Source: UBA10365 sp041441915
GTDB lineage: Bacteria; Pseudomonadota; Alphaproteobacteria; Rhodobacterales; Rhodobacteraceae
DNA: 64,000 nucleotides
Direction: 5' to 3'
Assembly (NCBI GenBank): GCA_041441915.1
Contig: JASDRS010000023.1
Coordinates: forward strand, 86,409 to 150,408
In this document: positions 8,934 through 18,015 of the stretch, in pieces
Numbering within the stretch: the stretch's first letter is position 1
Layout: the number at the start of each line of letters is the position of its first letter
Program-made: the position numbers and the translations under genes
Notes under the pieces: generated by a model
Databases searched by the model: none
The model's input: the letters and a program-made list of their open reading frames with translations, nothing else
Told to the model about the DNA's origin: nothing

Positions 8934-9830
8934 ATGGAATTATTCACTGAAACCAAAGCTAAACTGGCCGTCATTTATGCGGGGGCCATTTGGGGTCTTT
9001 TTTGGATACCTCTTAGGGCATTGGAACACGCCGGCTTGCAAGGAACATGGATTACGGTCATCTACTTCCTCGTGCCAAGCTGCTGCCTTTTTCCAATTTT
9101 TGTATTTAGGTGGAAGCATGTTAGGTCGGGAGGGGCGAACCTTCAGTTAACCGCTATGTTAGCTGGTTTGGCTCTGACACTTTACTCTATAGCGATAATA
9201 TATACTGACGTGGTTCGCGCCATGCTCCTCTTTTACCTGACCCCGATATGGAGCACTCTTTTATCGCGTGCCATATTAGGCGAAATTGTGACACCAATAC
9301 GCGTGGCAGCCATGATCTCAGCTGTAATTGGGATGCTGACGATATTTGGATTAGGTGCCAGCTTTCCAATCCCTGAAAACCTAGGCGATTGGTTAGGCCT
9401 ATGTGCAGGTGTGGTTTGGGCTGGAGCGGCAGTTAGATTACGACAAAACAGTAGTCATTCATCAGTCGATATGACGATCGGATTTTTTCAATGGTCTCTT
9501 TTTATCTCAGCTGTGGCGGCCTTTTTCTTGGCACCATCTCATGGGCCGACGCTAGAACAAATAAACCGAGTACTGCCCTGGCTCTTACCTGTTATGATAA
9601 TAGCAATCGTGCCGGCCAGCTACGCATCACTTTGGGGACCAAAATTTCTAAGCCCTGGCATAGTTGGCCTTTTGTTCATGTCTGAGATTGTTGTAGGCTC
9701 GATCTCTGCAGCTCTCTTGTCAGGAGAACCTTTTGGTAGGAGAGAAATCTTTGGAATAGTGCTGATTGCGGGCGCTAGTTTACTTGAGCCCATCGCTAAC
9801 CTTATATCAAAAACTAAAGAAACTGTCTAA
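8934..9830 (+). CDS. EamA/DMT-family inner-membrane transporter
   Basis: The 298-aa protein has about ten hydrophobic helices and the two-repeat EamA layout; AGAIWGLFWIPLRALE opens the first repeat and FGIVLIAGASLLEP closes the second. DMT-superfamily members move metabolites such as amino acids or amines; the substrate cannot be read from sequence. It follows the bet genes and the two remnants on the plus strand, so a link to choline/betaine compounds is possible but unproved. The remnant at 8281 shows that a close paralogue once lay beside it. Confidence 0.85.
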   Translation: MELFTETKAKLAVIYAGAIWGLFWIPLRALEHAGLQGTWITVIYFLVPSCCLFPIFVFRWKHVRSGGANLQLTAMLAGLALTLYSIAIIYTDVVRAMLLFYLTPIWSTLLSRAILGEIVTPIRVAAMISAVIGMLTIFGLGASFPIPENLGDWLGLCAGVVWAGAAVRLRQNSSHSSVDMTIGFFQWSLFISAVAAFFLAPSHGPTLEQINRVLPWLLPVMIIAIVPASYASLWGPKFLSPGIVGLLFMSEIVVGSISAALLSGEPFGRREIFGIVLIAGASLLEPIANLISKTKETV

Positions 9831-10189
9831 TGGATCGGTGCAGTCACGCCGATTGCCAGCCCTAATCCGTATAAGAAATTGGTTGTGTCTAGTACAGGTA
9901 TTGGATTGGCCCATGATTTAATGCTAGTGCTCTCGGGGTGGCGCGTGGGGGAAGCGCATCGGGGGGGGTGGGCCTAATCCCAGGCAGCACTGTCGTGTTT
10001 TAGGCAAGATCACAGATTTTTCTAAAGTCATGGGCAGCCTGGTCGAGCAAAAAAGCGCTCGAATAAGCCTATCCGGTCAAGCGTCTTATTTCACAGCAAG
10101 AGAGAGCCTTGGCGTTGAGTTCCAGGTCAAACCCAAACTTCATATAGGATCTTTTGGCTATAATAGGCTAAAGAGCCCAGACCCGCGGC
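9831..10189. other. No intact gene; open stretches that look like decayed coding sequence
   Basis: Two plus-strand frames without start codons read like protein: about 9834-9977 (NPYKKLVVSSTGIGLAHDL near its middle, stop after GGWA) and about 10005-10201 (including ISLSGQASYFTARESLG). I cannot name a family. A poly-G run (GGGGGGGG) lies near 9961. The likeliest reading is remnant coding DNA between two convergent genes; no terminator hairpin with a T-run was seen. Confidence 0.3.
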
Positions 10190-11089
10190 TTAACCGAGCC
10201 TAGACTTCAACCACCTAACCGCATGATCAATCGCACCGACTTGAATATTGTTTAGCTCATAATTTCCATCCGCTCCGCGAACCGGAAAAATGTAGCCGTG
10301 GAAATCATGGTCATAAGACACCCAGTCCACATCTTTTCCCGCCTCTTCCAACAACTCATAAGTGGTGCGAAAGATGCCTTGCAAGTGGTCTTCGTCACGA
10401 CCCATCACGAGCAAAGGCGTTTCAATCGAGGCAATGCGCGAGCGCGCTAAATCCATGTCAATCCGCCCGCGCACTTTGGCAACTTCTGCCATCTGCATCT
10501 CTTCGATATTGCGCAGTTGGGTTTCCTCATTAATGTGAACCGAGTTATCTGTTGTCAGCGCAAGAAACTCATGTGCTGCCGGTTCACTGGCGACCGCTGC
10601 AGCGAGACCATTGTATTCTGAAGTAATTTTTAGCGCCATCTCACCGCCATGGCTCATGCCGATCATACCAACTTTATCCCCATCAACCCATGGCAAGGTT
10701 TTGAGGTAATCGGCAATCGCAATCTCATCTTCATACTCTAAAGGCGATCGATTAAACATCTCTCGCCCTTGTCGCATGTCACGCACCAATGGGCCGCCGT
10801 CGTTGTAGCCAAGCTCAACTTCTGTACGATACCGCAACCAGGCGCATGCCATGCCAGCTTCAATTAAACGATCCATGATATACGCCCTATTTCTGACAGC
10901 GTCTCGGATCCAGCGCATACCCTCCCCGCCGTTGCCTGCCGCCATTAAGACCATTGGGAACGGACCATCGCCTTTAGGCTTTCGAACTCCAATCGGAGTA
11001 TAAAGCCCATCCCAGACCTCTACATACATCAGATGAATTGTCTCACCATCTACATCTTCCGTCAGATGGATATGTTCAGGATCGATCAT
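10190..11089 (-). CDS. Alpha/beta hydrolase linked to a peptide-type ABC importer
   Basis: The 299-aa protein has the nucleophile elbow GMSHGGE (Ser146), a MGRDEDHLQG segment supplying the acid residue and a C-terminal DHDFHGYIFP supplying the catalytic His, so the triad of the dienelactone hydrolase/prolyl-oligopeptidase-like fold appears complete. There is no signal peptide, so it should act in the cytosol. It is the last gene of the minus-strand ABC operon, 7 bases after the ATPase at 11097, which suggests it hydrolyses the imported compound (an ester or peptide/amide). The actual substrate is unknown. Confidence 0.78.
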   Translation of the reverse strand: MIDPEHIHLTEDVDGETIHLMYVEVWDGLYTPIGVRKPKGDGPFPMVLMAAGNGGEGMRWIRDAVRNRAYIMDRLIEAGMACAWLRYRTEVELGYNDGGPLVRDMRQGREMFNRSPLEYEDEIAIADYLKTLPWVDGDKVGMIGMSHGGEMALKITSEYNGLAAAVASEPAAHEFLALTTDNSVHINEETQLRNIEEMQMAEVAKVRGRIDMDLARSRIASIETPLLVMGRDEDHLQGIFRTTYELLEEAGKDVDWVSYDHDFHGYIFPVRGADGNYELNNIQVGAIDHAVRWLKSRLG

Positions 11090-11096
11090 TGGTTGG

Positions 11097-12368
11097 TTAC
11101 CTCCTTTTTAAAACTATTTCTGCTGGGTTGAGCAGGCAAGACGCCGCTCTGCCACCCGCGCGCTGCATCAATTGCACCTCTTCAACCGCTTCAAATGCAA
11201 CATGCACGCGACTGCCGTTCAATTTGAGTCGTTTCAGCGCAGTTTTCATCGCGTCTGGCACCTGCTTTGACCGCAAAGCCATCGCCAACTCGGCGGCGGC
11301 ATCTTCCGTGTCAAAAGAGAGCTCTGCCTCAAAGGCAGAAGTACGCGAGACCCCGTTGAGATGTTCAAAAATGCCCGGCTTGTCTTCGAGCCAGCCTACG
11401 ACGTCATCAACCTCCCAGCCGCACGACGACGTTGCCATAGAGCAGCGCGTGTGAAAGCGGCAGCCCTGCGGCGGGCGGGCGGGATCTGGAACAATCCCAT
11501 CCAGACCACGCATCTCTTTGCCACCACGATTCTCGTACAGCTCTGGCTTGGATTCTATCAAGGCCTTGGTATAGGGATGGTAGGGGGCGTCAAAAATATC
11601 AGAGCAGCGCCCTTCTTCAGCAATTTTACCCAAATACATCACAACTAATTGATCTGCCATGTGGCGCACAACCGACAAATCGTGGGTTACGAAGAGATAT
11701 GCCAGTTGACGCTCTTTTTGAAGGTCGTTCAATAAGTTCAAAATTTGTGCCTGAACCGAAACGTCCAAAGCGCTGGTTGGTTCGTCCAACACAATGATTT
11801 CGGGGTTCAGCGCCAGCGCACGTGCAATAGATATCCGCTGTCTTTGCCCACCCGAGAACTGATGCGGGTAACGATATAGATGCTGGCGCGCCAAACCTAC
11901 CTGCTCTAGCAATTCCACAACCTGTTCAGTCAGCGACGCACCTGTGGCCTCTTTGTAAACCTTCAAAGGCCGTCCAACTATATCAATTACCATATGGCGC
12001 GGATTGAGTGAGGCAAAGCTATCCTGAAAGACCATCTGGCAATTGCGCCGAAAGCGGCGCAACGCTTGATCTTGCAGATTGTCGATACCGATCAAACCTG
12101 CACCCGCACTGTTATAAAAAACACTGCCTCCAGTTGCATCGGTGAGGCCGGAAATAACTCTGCCAATCGTGGTCTTCCCACACCCACTTTCACCCACAAG
12201 GCCGACAGTTTCCCCCCGCTTAATATCAAAACTAACACCGTCGACAGCGCGCACCTGGCCCACAACACGCTGCAATGCGCCCTCGCGGATTGGGTAGTGT
12301 TTTTTGACGTTACGAACGGACAAAAGAATATCATCCTGGTCCGCACTGTGGTCTGGTATAGAGTTCAT
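11097..12368 (-). CDS. Peptide/opine-type ABC importer ATPase, OppF/DppF class, with long C-terminal extension
   Basis: The 423-aa protein has Walker A GESGCGKT (59-66), Q-loop MVFQDSFASLNP, signature FSGGQRQRISIA, Walker B IIVLDEPTSALD and the OppF-type C-terminal cysteine region CRFHTRCSMATSSC. It energises import of oligopeptides or similar ligands with the ATPase at 12365. About 100 residues follow the cysteine motif (from GWEVDDVVGWLEDK to the end), longer than usual for OppF (about 320-350 aa total); that tail has no motif I recognise. The start overlaps the previous gene by 4 bases (ATGA), typical of translational coupling. Confidence 0.9.
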   Translation of the reverse strand: MNSIPDHSADQDDILLSVRNVKKHYPIREGALQRVVGQVRAVDGVSFDIKRGETVGLVGESGCGKTTIGRVISGLTDATGGSVFYNSAGAGLIGIDNLQDQALRRFRRNCQMVFQDSFASLNPRHMVIDIVGRPLKVYKEATGASLTEQVVELLEQVGLARQHLYRYPHQFSGGQRQRISIARALALNPEIIVLDEPTSALDVSVQAQILNLLNDLQKERQLAYLFVTHDLSVVRHMADQLVVMYLGKIAEEGRCSDIFDAPYHPYTKALIESKPELYENRGGKEMRGLDGIVPDPARPPQGCRFHTRCSMATSSCGWEVDDVVGWLEDKPGIFEHLNGVSRTSAFEAELSFDTEDAAAELAMALRSKQVPDAMKTALKRLKLNGSRVHVAFEAVEEVQLMQRAGGRAASCLLNPAEIVLKRR

Positions 12369-13615
12369 GTCGTCACCTTAGAATAACTCGGCTGATCCCC
12401 AGTAGGGGCAGAATGATCGATAAAACAAGCAACCGAGTGACCACGAGAAACCTCTACCAACTTGGGATCATGGGTCCGGCAACTGGGCGTCTCGTAGGGG
12501 CATCGCCCGGCAAAACGGCAAGCTTTTGGCGGATCAACTAACTCTGGCACTGACCCTCGGATTGCGGCAAGCTGACCGCGCGGTATGCCCGCAGCGGGCA
12601 CTGCCGCTATCAATCCACGAGTATATGGATGGCGTGGATTTTGGAAAACTTCGTCTGTTTGACCAATTTCAACGATCCGACCAGCATACATGACCGCCAC
12701 GCGATCACAAATACGCCTCACCAGTGACAGATCGTGACTGATATACAAAACACTGGTTTTCCGACGCTGCTGTAACTCACGAATGAGCTCTAAAATCCGA
12801 GCCTCAACAGTAACGTCAAGGGCGGTTGTGGGCTCATCAGCAATTAAAAGGTCAGGATTGCAAGCCAGTGCCTGAGCAATCATCACCCTTTGCCGCATTC
12901 CACCGGACAATTCATGCGGATAGCGCCCCATCAGTTTGGCCGGATTAGGCACCTGCGTGTCAGCCAATGCCTTAGCAACCATCTTATCGACAGCCTCTAG
13001 TATTCTCTTCCGATGTTGTTGATAGGGAGGAAAGGCCAATAGTAAACCATCTCCAAAACGCGGATCCTGACAGGCAAATCGACCCACTGCCCCGGCAGTA
13101 GTCTCCGGTAAGTCCGCCATTAAAAGCAATTCCTGGCTGCGATGTTGCAGAAAGACCTCCGCAAGCTGCGCGCCAATCGTCATTGTCGGGTTCAAAGCCT
13201 TTCCAGGATCTTGGAAAATCATTGCAATCCGATCCCCTCGGATGCGGCGCATTTCTTCATCCGGAATAGTCAACAAGTCAACCGACTTGCTTTTTGTAGT
13301 GCCGCGCCCCGTGCCGGCACAGGACGTACACCCTGCAGCCGAGCAATTCTCACAAACACCCTGCGGCTGAAAATTAACGGACCCACCAGCAAGGATCCCA
13401 GGCGGTACTTGCAGAAGTCGCAAAAAAGAGCGCCCTGTAACACTTTTCCCGCAGCCTGTTTCTCCAACGAGGCCGAGCGTTTCACCATCACGAATTTCAA
13501 AACTCACCCCATCAACCGCATGGACAGTTCCACGTTTGGATTGAAAATGCACCTTTAGGTCACGAACTGAGGCGACTGTTTCCATCTGTGTATCCTGGCT
13601 CGAATCCAACATCAT
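12365..13615 (-). CDS. Peptide/opine-type ABC importer ATPase, OppD/DppD class, with cysteine-rich insertion
   Basis: The 416-aa protein has Walker A GETGCGKS (51-58), Q-loop glutamine 135 (MIFQDPGKALNP), signature LSGGM (236-240) and Walker B LLIADE (256-261), plus the OppD-like C-terminal CRFAGRCPYETPSC. Two insertions are unusual. Between Walker A and the Q-loop lies a CxxC-x4-CxxC cluster (Cys88, 91, 96, 99) followed by GTGRG, resembling a small zinc-binding knuckle. Between Q-loop and signature lie about 50 extra residues (roughly 160-210). Neither is normal in DppD. The start overlaps the permease gene by 4 bases. Core function as a transporter ATPase is safe; the role of the insertions is unknown. 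Confidence 0.9.
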   Translation of the reverse strand: MMLDSSQDTQMETVASVRDLKVHFQSKRGTVHAVDGVSFEIRDGETLGLVGETGCGKSVTGRSFLRLLQVPPGILAGGSVNFQPQGVCENCSAAGCTSCAGTGRGTTKSKSVDLLTIPDEEMRRIRGDRIAMIFQDPGKALNPTMTIGAQLAEVFLQHRSQELLLMADLPETTAGAVGRFACQDPRFGDGLLLAFPPYQQHRKRILEAVDKMVAKALADTQVPNPAKLMGRYPHELSGGMRQRVMIAQALACNPDLLIADEPTTALDVTVEARILELIRELQQRRKTSVLYISHDLSLVRRICDRVAVMYAGRIVEIGQTDEVFQNPRHPYTRGLIAAVPAAGIPRGQLAAIRGSVPELVDPPKACRFAGRCPYETPSCRTHDPKLVEVSRGHSVACFIDHSAPTGDQPSYSKVTT

Positions 13616-14544
13616 CTGCCCTCCGTGCGTGGATCAAGCGCGTCACGTAGCCCGTCGCCGAGTAGATTAAAAGCTAGTGCCCAAAGGAAAATCAGCATCC
13701 CAGGGAACGTCGAGGCCCACCAACGGCCCGAGGCGATACCAGCCTGACCTTCGGATACCAAAACACCCCATTCGGCAATGCCAGCCTCGCTCAATCCGAT
13801 GAAACTCAGTGTCGCACCTATTAGAACTACATTGCCCATGTCCAGCGTCGCCTGCACTGTTATGGGTGTCAATGAATTAGGCAAAATATCACGTAGATAA
13901 ATGTTAAGCTTAGTGTCGCCGATCACTCGAGCGGCATCGACATAGTCATTATTTTTGATCAGCAGCACCTGCGCCCGCATTATTCGTGCATATTTGACCC
14001 ATAAAACGACTGTGAGAGCAAAAATGATGTTGCCGAACGAGGGCCCCAATATAGCAGCAATCGCCAACGCAAAAATCAATTCAGGAATGGACAAGAACAC
14101 GTCAACAATCCGCATCAAAACTTCGTCAACCCAGCCCCCAACGAGGCCGGCAATGGAGCCTACGATTGTGCCAATCACCATCGTAGAACTGACCACTATC
14201 AAAGACAGCTGCAACGAGGTACGACTGCCCCAGACAATACCATAAAGAACATCGCCACCTTCGTTCGTGGTCCCAAGCCAATGCCCTGGAGTTCCTGGCG
14301 GTTTTCGCACTGCGCCCCAATCGCGCGGCATCTGATAGGGGTCAGGGCTATTTGCCTCGGTAATCCAGGGGGCAAAAATTGCCATCGCGAGCATCAGCCC
14401 AATAACAATCATTCCAATGAGTGTGGTTGGATTCGAGGCCAATCGCTTCAAAAGACCAAACATACGCCCCATTCGGACACGAAAGGCGCTGTCACCTGCC
14501 CCAGCAATCTTACGGACTGGCTTTAAGTCTAAAATCTGTGTCAT
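13612..14544 (-). CDS. Peptide-type ABC importer permease, DppC class
   Basis: The 310-aa inner-membrane protein has an N-terminal cytoplasmic segment, a first helix around LIGMIVIGLMLAMAIFAPW, a PGHWLGTTNEGGDV periplasmic motif typical of DppC/OppC, and the BPD-transport coupling loop ARVIGDTKLNIYLRDILPNS. With the permease at 14545 it forms the channel of the importer. It is directly adjacent to that gene (0 bases between) and overlaps the next by 4 bases, so all five transporter genes form one operon. Confidence 0.92.
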   Translation of the reverse strand: MTQILDLKPVRKIAGAGDSAFRVRMGRMFGLLKRLASNPTTLIGMIVIGLMLAMAIFAPWITEANSPDPYQMPRDWGAVRKPPGTPGHWLGTTNEGGDVLYGIVWGSRTSLQLSLIVVSSTMVIGTIVGSIAGLVGGWVDEVLMRIVDVFLSIPELIFALAIAAILGPSFGNIIFALTVVLWVKYARIMRAQVLLIKNNDYVDAARVIGDTKLNIYLRDILPNSLTPITVQATLDMGNVVLIGATLSFIGLSEAGIAEWGVLVSEGQAGIASGRWWASTFPGMLIFLWALAFNLLGDGLRDALDPRTEGR

Positions 14545-15558
14545 CTATTTTCCTAATGTTACGCGGCGGTCAAGGCTCGCGTAAACCACATCGACTATGA
14601 GATTCACCAAAAGGAACAAGACGCTGGTGAAAAGCACATAGGTCATTAGGGTGGCTTGATCGCCCCGCAGAACCGAATCTGCCATCCAACGCCCGAGACC
14701 CGGCCAACGATAGATGATTTCCACCGTAATTGTTCCCTGCAAAAGGAACCCAAAGGTCAAACCGATGACCGTTACTGTTGGCACCAAAGCATTGCGCCGC
14801 GCATGGCGCTTGAGCACAATGCGCTCGGCCAAGCCCTTCGCTCGCGCCGCATCTACATAATCTTGCTGCAGCTCTTCAACCAAGGCAGAGCGCATCATCC
14901 GAGCTATAATTGCAGTGGCCCCAAAACCAAGGGTGATCGCAGGCAAAATGAGATGCCAGATGGCGTCCCAAAATGCTGTGAGGTTCCCCGCGAGCAGAGA
15001 ATCTACCGTATAGAGCCCCGTTGGGTGTGCAATTGACGCGAAAATCAAGGCATCGCTGCGCCCTATTGGCGCGATACCAAGGCTTGCCCAAAATATAATA
15101 AGCAATAAAATGCCAAACCAGAAATTTGGCAGTGATGCCCCACTTACAGAAACAATCCGTGTTATATGATCCGGCAAACGGTTTAGACGTGCGCCAGCGT
15201 ATGTGCCAAGGGAAATGCCAAGAAACAGTGCCACCATGCCAGCAGAAAAAGCCAACTCCAGTGTGGCAGCAAGCTTTTTTGGAAAAACCTCAGATACAGG
15301 CGCGGCAGCAACACCTGACCATCCAAAATCACCATGAAAAATACCCCTCACCCAATAGAGATACTGAACCCAAACGGGCTTATCCATATTGAAGCGGGCC
15401 TTGATTTCAGCGACTTCTAGGGGTGTCATTTCATGGCTGAGATAAATGCCAATGGGCGAACCACCAACGCGAGTGAGCGTAAATACTACAATCGAAACAC
15501 CTATAATCAACAGCGGCAGAACTAGTAGTCGGCGTAAAATATAATCACGAAGTTGCAT
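14545..15558 (-). CDS. Peptide-type ABC importer permease, DppB class
   Basis: The 337-aa protein starts with the DppB/OppB pattern (MQLRDYILRRLLVLPLLIIG), carries about six transmembrane helices and the coupling loop DYVDAARAKGLAERIVLKRHARRNALVP. It pairs with the DppC-type permease encoded next. The gene begins 92 bases after the binding-protein stop codon, the two being separated by a strong GC-rich hairpin. Confidence 0.93.
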   Translation of the reverse strand: MQLRDYILRRLLVLPLLIIGVSIVVFTLTRVGGSPIGIYLSHEMTPLEVAEIKARFNMDKPVWVQYLYWVRGIFHGDFGWSGVAAAPVSEVFPKKLAATLELAFSAGMVALFLGISLGTYAGARLNRLPDHITRIVSVSGASLPNFWFGILLLIIFWASLGIAPIGRSDALIFASIAHPTGLYTVDSLLAGNLTAFWDAIWHLILPAITLGFGATAIIARMMRSALVEELQQDYVDAARAKGLAERIVLKRHARRNALVPTVTVIGLTFGFLLQGTITVEIIYRWPGLGRWMADSVLRGDQATLMTYVLFTSVLFLLVNLIVDVVYASLDRRVTLGK

Positions 15559-15603
15559 TCAATTTCCTAAGACAGTGTAGGGAAAAGTCTATCCCTTAAA
15601 TAC

Positions 15604-15623
15604 CGGGCCCCAATAAGGGCCCG
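15604..15623 (-). other. Intercistronic GC stem-loop after the binding-protein gene
   Basis: CGGGCCC (15604-15610) pairs perfectly with GGGCCCG (15617-15623) across a 6-base loop, in the gap between the binding-protein gene and the first permease gene. On the minus strand no T-run follows directly, so it is more likely an mRNA stabiliser or attenuator than a full terminator. Such hairpins commonly raise binding-protein expression over that of the permeases. Confidence 0.7.
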
Positions 15624-15650
15624 ATGAGTTTTCCAGTTAAGCTTCTCGAA

Positions 15651-17309
15651 CTACTTGTCGAAAAGGGCGAATTTAAGGCTCGGGCGCGGCCAAAGAGGCT
15701 GCATAGCGAAACCTTTCAGCCACTCACGATGCGCCATAACAACGCCTTCTTGAGCACCAATAATCCACATTGGATCTTCGTAAAGTAGAACCTGCAGTTC
15801 GGAATAAATCTCTGCACGCTTTTTCTCATCAAGCTCAACCGCAGCTTGGTCGATCAGGCTACCAATGCGCTCTGGATCTTTATATCCATTAGCAAATCCA
15901 TGCACTTCACCCCATTCTCCATCAGGATGCGCATAAGCATTCATATAGAAATGCGGATCGGCTGCTGGGTCGGCATTTTTTGCCCACATTGCATATTCCA
16001 GTGGGTTTGAGGCATGCGCATCGTCAAACACCGACTCTGCGACAGCAAGTACATTAATTCTAAACTTAGGATTCAGCCTTTCGATTGAATCTTTTAGAAC
16101 CAGGCACATCAAAGCAAACAGATTACCTTCCTCGGTAATAACAGACACTGTAAAGCCTTTATCCCAATAACCCGCCGCACGGAAAAGTTCTTCAGCCTTG
16201 GCGTAGTCTTTCTTGTTATAAACAGGTGCGTTTGGATCCGCACCAAAAATACCGATTGGAATATAATGCGGGTTGAACGCACCAAATCCAGCCAATGGCC
16301 CATTTAAGAAGGCATCATAGTCGAACGCATGGTTGAAGGCCTGACGAATGCGCGGATCATGAAAGAAGTCCTCCGGAATAGTGTCCTCAGGTGGCAATGA
16401 TCCTTTTGGAATATTGAGGTTCAAGCCTATGTGAAGTGGTTCCAGCAAAAGTCCACCAGTGTACACGGTGACCCCCTCTGCACCGTCAAGATCTGATATG
16501 AAAGACGGATCGGTCTCAATCGTATCAAACTCACCGGCGCGAAGCCCCAGAACGCGGACATCTGGATCACCACCAATTTCTATACGCACATTAAGTTTGG
16601 CGCTTTCGCCCCAATAATCCTCATTCACTGCGAGTTGAATATTTTCGTTCCGGTTCCAAGCTGTGAATGTATAAGGACCCGTTCCGACCATGTCGCCAGC
16701 CATAAAACGGTTTGGTATGCCAGCCTGCACCCCTCCGTTGGCCTCAACCGCATCCTGACTAACGATAGATGCAACCATAGACACCACACCCGTGTTCAAA
16801 AAGCTTGCAGATGGCTCAGAAAGCGTCACGCGGAAGGTCATGTCATCCACAACTTCGGTCGAAGCTATCACGTCACTTAAAGCCCCAGAATTGCCCTCAG
16901 GCAAGTCCATAGTCATGGCCCTATCCCAAGAATACTTTACATCATCTGCAGTAAATGCGGTGCCGTCATGAAATTTGACACTACCACGCAATTTAAAGGT
17001 ATAGGTCATACCGTTTGCTGAAATTCCACCATTCTTTGTGCTAGGCACCTCGACCGCCAGCGACGGTATCAGATCGGCTGATGCTGGACCTATGTCCAAC
17101 AACCTGTCATACACTTGCAGGATAATTGTTTCCCCACCCTCGCCAGGCTCTACTTGTGCTGGATCGAGCGTAGTCGCTTCGTCATCCGCAGCGTGCACCA
17201 GCCACCCAGGATTTTTCACCTCAGCTAGTGCGGTCAGTGGCAACGCAAAAGCTGCTGTTGAACCGACGAGTATCCCCGCAATTCTGTTTCGCCATTCTTT
17301 CGAATTCAT
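15651..17309 (-). CDS. Periplasmic peptide/opine-binding protein (SBP family 5)
   Basis: The 552-aa protein has a signal peptide (basic NSKEWRNR start, hydrophobic IAGILVGSTAAFALPL, cleavage after ALA) and the family 5 features: ATTLDPAQVEPGEG, the FKLRGSVKFHDGTAFTADDV motif, and a C-terminal VLLYEDPMWIIGAQ. It would capture the ligand in the periplasm for the permease/ATPase genes downstream. Family 5 covers peptides, opines and some sugars, so the ligand stays open. An excellent RBS (GGGAGGAT) precedes the ATG. It is the first gene of the operon, with a LacI-like palindrome about 90 bases upstream. Confidence 0.93.
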   Translation of the reverse strand: MNSKEWRNRIAGILVGSTAAFALPLTALAEVKNPGWLVHAADDEATTLDPAQVEPGEGGETIILQVYDRLLDIGPASADLIPSLAVEVPSTKNGGISANGMTYTFKLRGSVKFHDGTAFTADDVKYSWDRAMTMDLPEGNSGALSDVIASTEVVDDMTFRVTLSEPSASFLNTGVVSMVASIVSQDAVEANGGVQAGIPNRFMAGDMVGTGPYTFTAWNRNENIQLAVNEDYWGESAKLNVRIEIGGDPDVRVLGLRAGEFDTIETDPSFISDLDGAEGVTVYTGGLLLEPLHIGLNLNIPKGSLPPEDTIPEDFFHDPRIRQAFNHAFDYDAFLNGPLAGFGAFNPHYIPIGIFGADPNAPVYNKKDYAKAEELFRAAGYWDKGFTVSVITEEGNLFALMCLVLKDSIERLNPKFRINVLAVAESVFDDAHASNPLEYAMWAKNADPAADPHFYMNAYAHPDGEWGEVHGFANGYKDPERIGSLIDQAAVELDEKKRAEIYSELQVLLYEDPMWIIGAQEGVVMAHREWLKGFAMQPLWPRPSLKFALFDK

Positions 17310-17397
17310 CTTATCCTCCCAAAGATAATCGGCCGCAACGAACGCCGGATCTTTTTCCGATCTTTATGTACGGCTTTCGATCAAAATTAAAAAATTA

Positions 17398-17411
17398 TGC
17401 AATCGTTTGCC
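17398..17411. promoter_or_regulatory. LacI-like operator candidate upstream of the peptide-importer operon
   Basis: TGCAATCGTTTGCC at 17398-17411 matches 12 of 14 positions of the palindrome TGCAAACGTTTGCA common among LacI-family operators (central CG). It lies 89-102 bases upstream of the binding-protein start. No LacI-type gene is in the window. Palindromic fit is seen; the regulator class is inference. Confidence 0.4.
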
Positions 17412-18015
17412 AAGAAACCTTAGCTCGTGCCAGCCAAACTGTCTACACTATTTATTATTCTTAATGATAAAAACTTAAGCCTCTGATTATAATAAAAAAG
17501 ATAAAATCTCTATAGAGATGCCGCCCTGGCGAAGGCTCGTCTATTGTCGGCCGCGGCGGATTTTATCGTCGCGAATTACGACAATTAATGATCTTGGAGA
17601 GCTGGAAACCATCATGAACGTTTGCGGTGATACACATAAATGAGAGATTCTCTAGCAAAATCTTCTCATCCCTAAAAAGTCAAATCATTAGAATTCCTGG
17701 CCATTTAAAGACATTTTCTTCGGTTGGAAGACAGTTTATTATATTTTGAATGTTTATACTCGTTTCCTTTATATAAAATCCCAAATTCAATATATGTGGC
17801 ACATTCATTGCCAATATTTGCAAATGCAAAATCAGCTAAAGTAGAAAATGTTGTTGATACCCTGTTATTAGCAGAGGCGCTTTATACTTACTTCGCTCAT
17901 CGTGGCACTAATAAAGATAAGACTTTTCATGCTGCAGGCCAAAGAACTTTTAGTTATCTTTTTGAAGTATTTAACTACATATGCGATCTGGCCAAAACGT
18001 GAGCAAGCCAGTTTG
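17412..18015. other. About 600 bases with no gene I can support
   Basis: The stretch is AT rich. A GC-richer patch around 17520-17590 (GCCGCGGCGGA) may be old coding sequence but is broken in all frames. A 92-codon plus-strand frame at 17724-18002 has no visible RBS, family or codon signal. One TTTGCAAA at 17817 is isolated and probably chance. Confidence 0.5.

Noticed and set aside
17817..17824. Single TTTGCAAA as a possible further PccR box
   Set aside because: Isolated, not paired, and not before a gene linked to propionyl-CoA.
17724..18002. 92-codon plus-strand frame
   Set aside because: AT-rich, no RBS or recognisable domain; it stands alone in a gene-poor gap.
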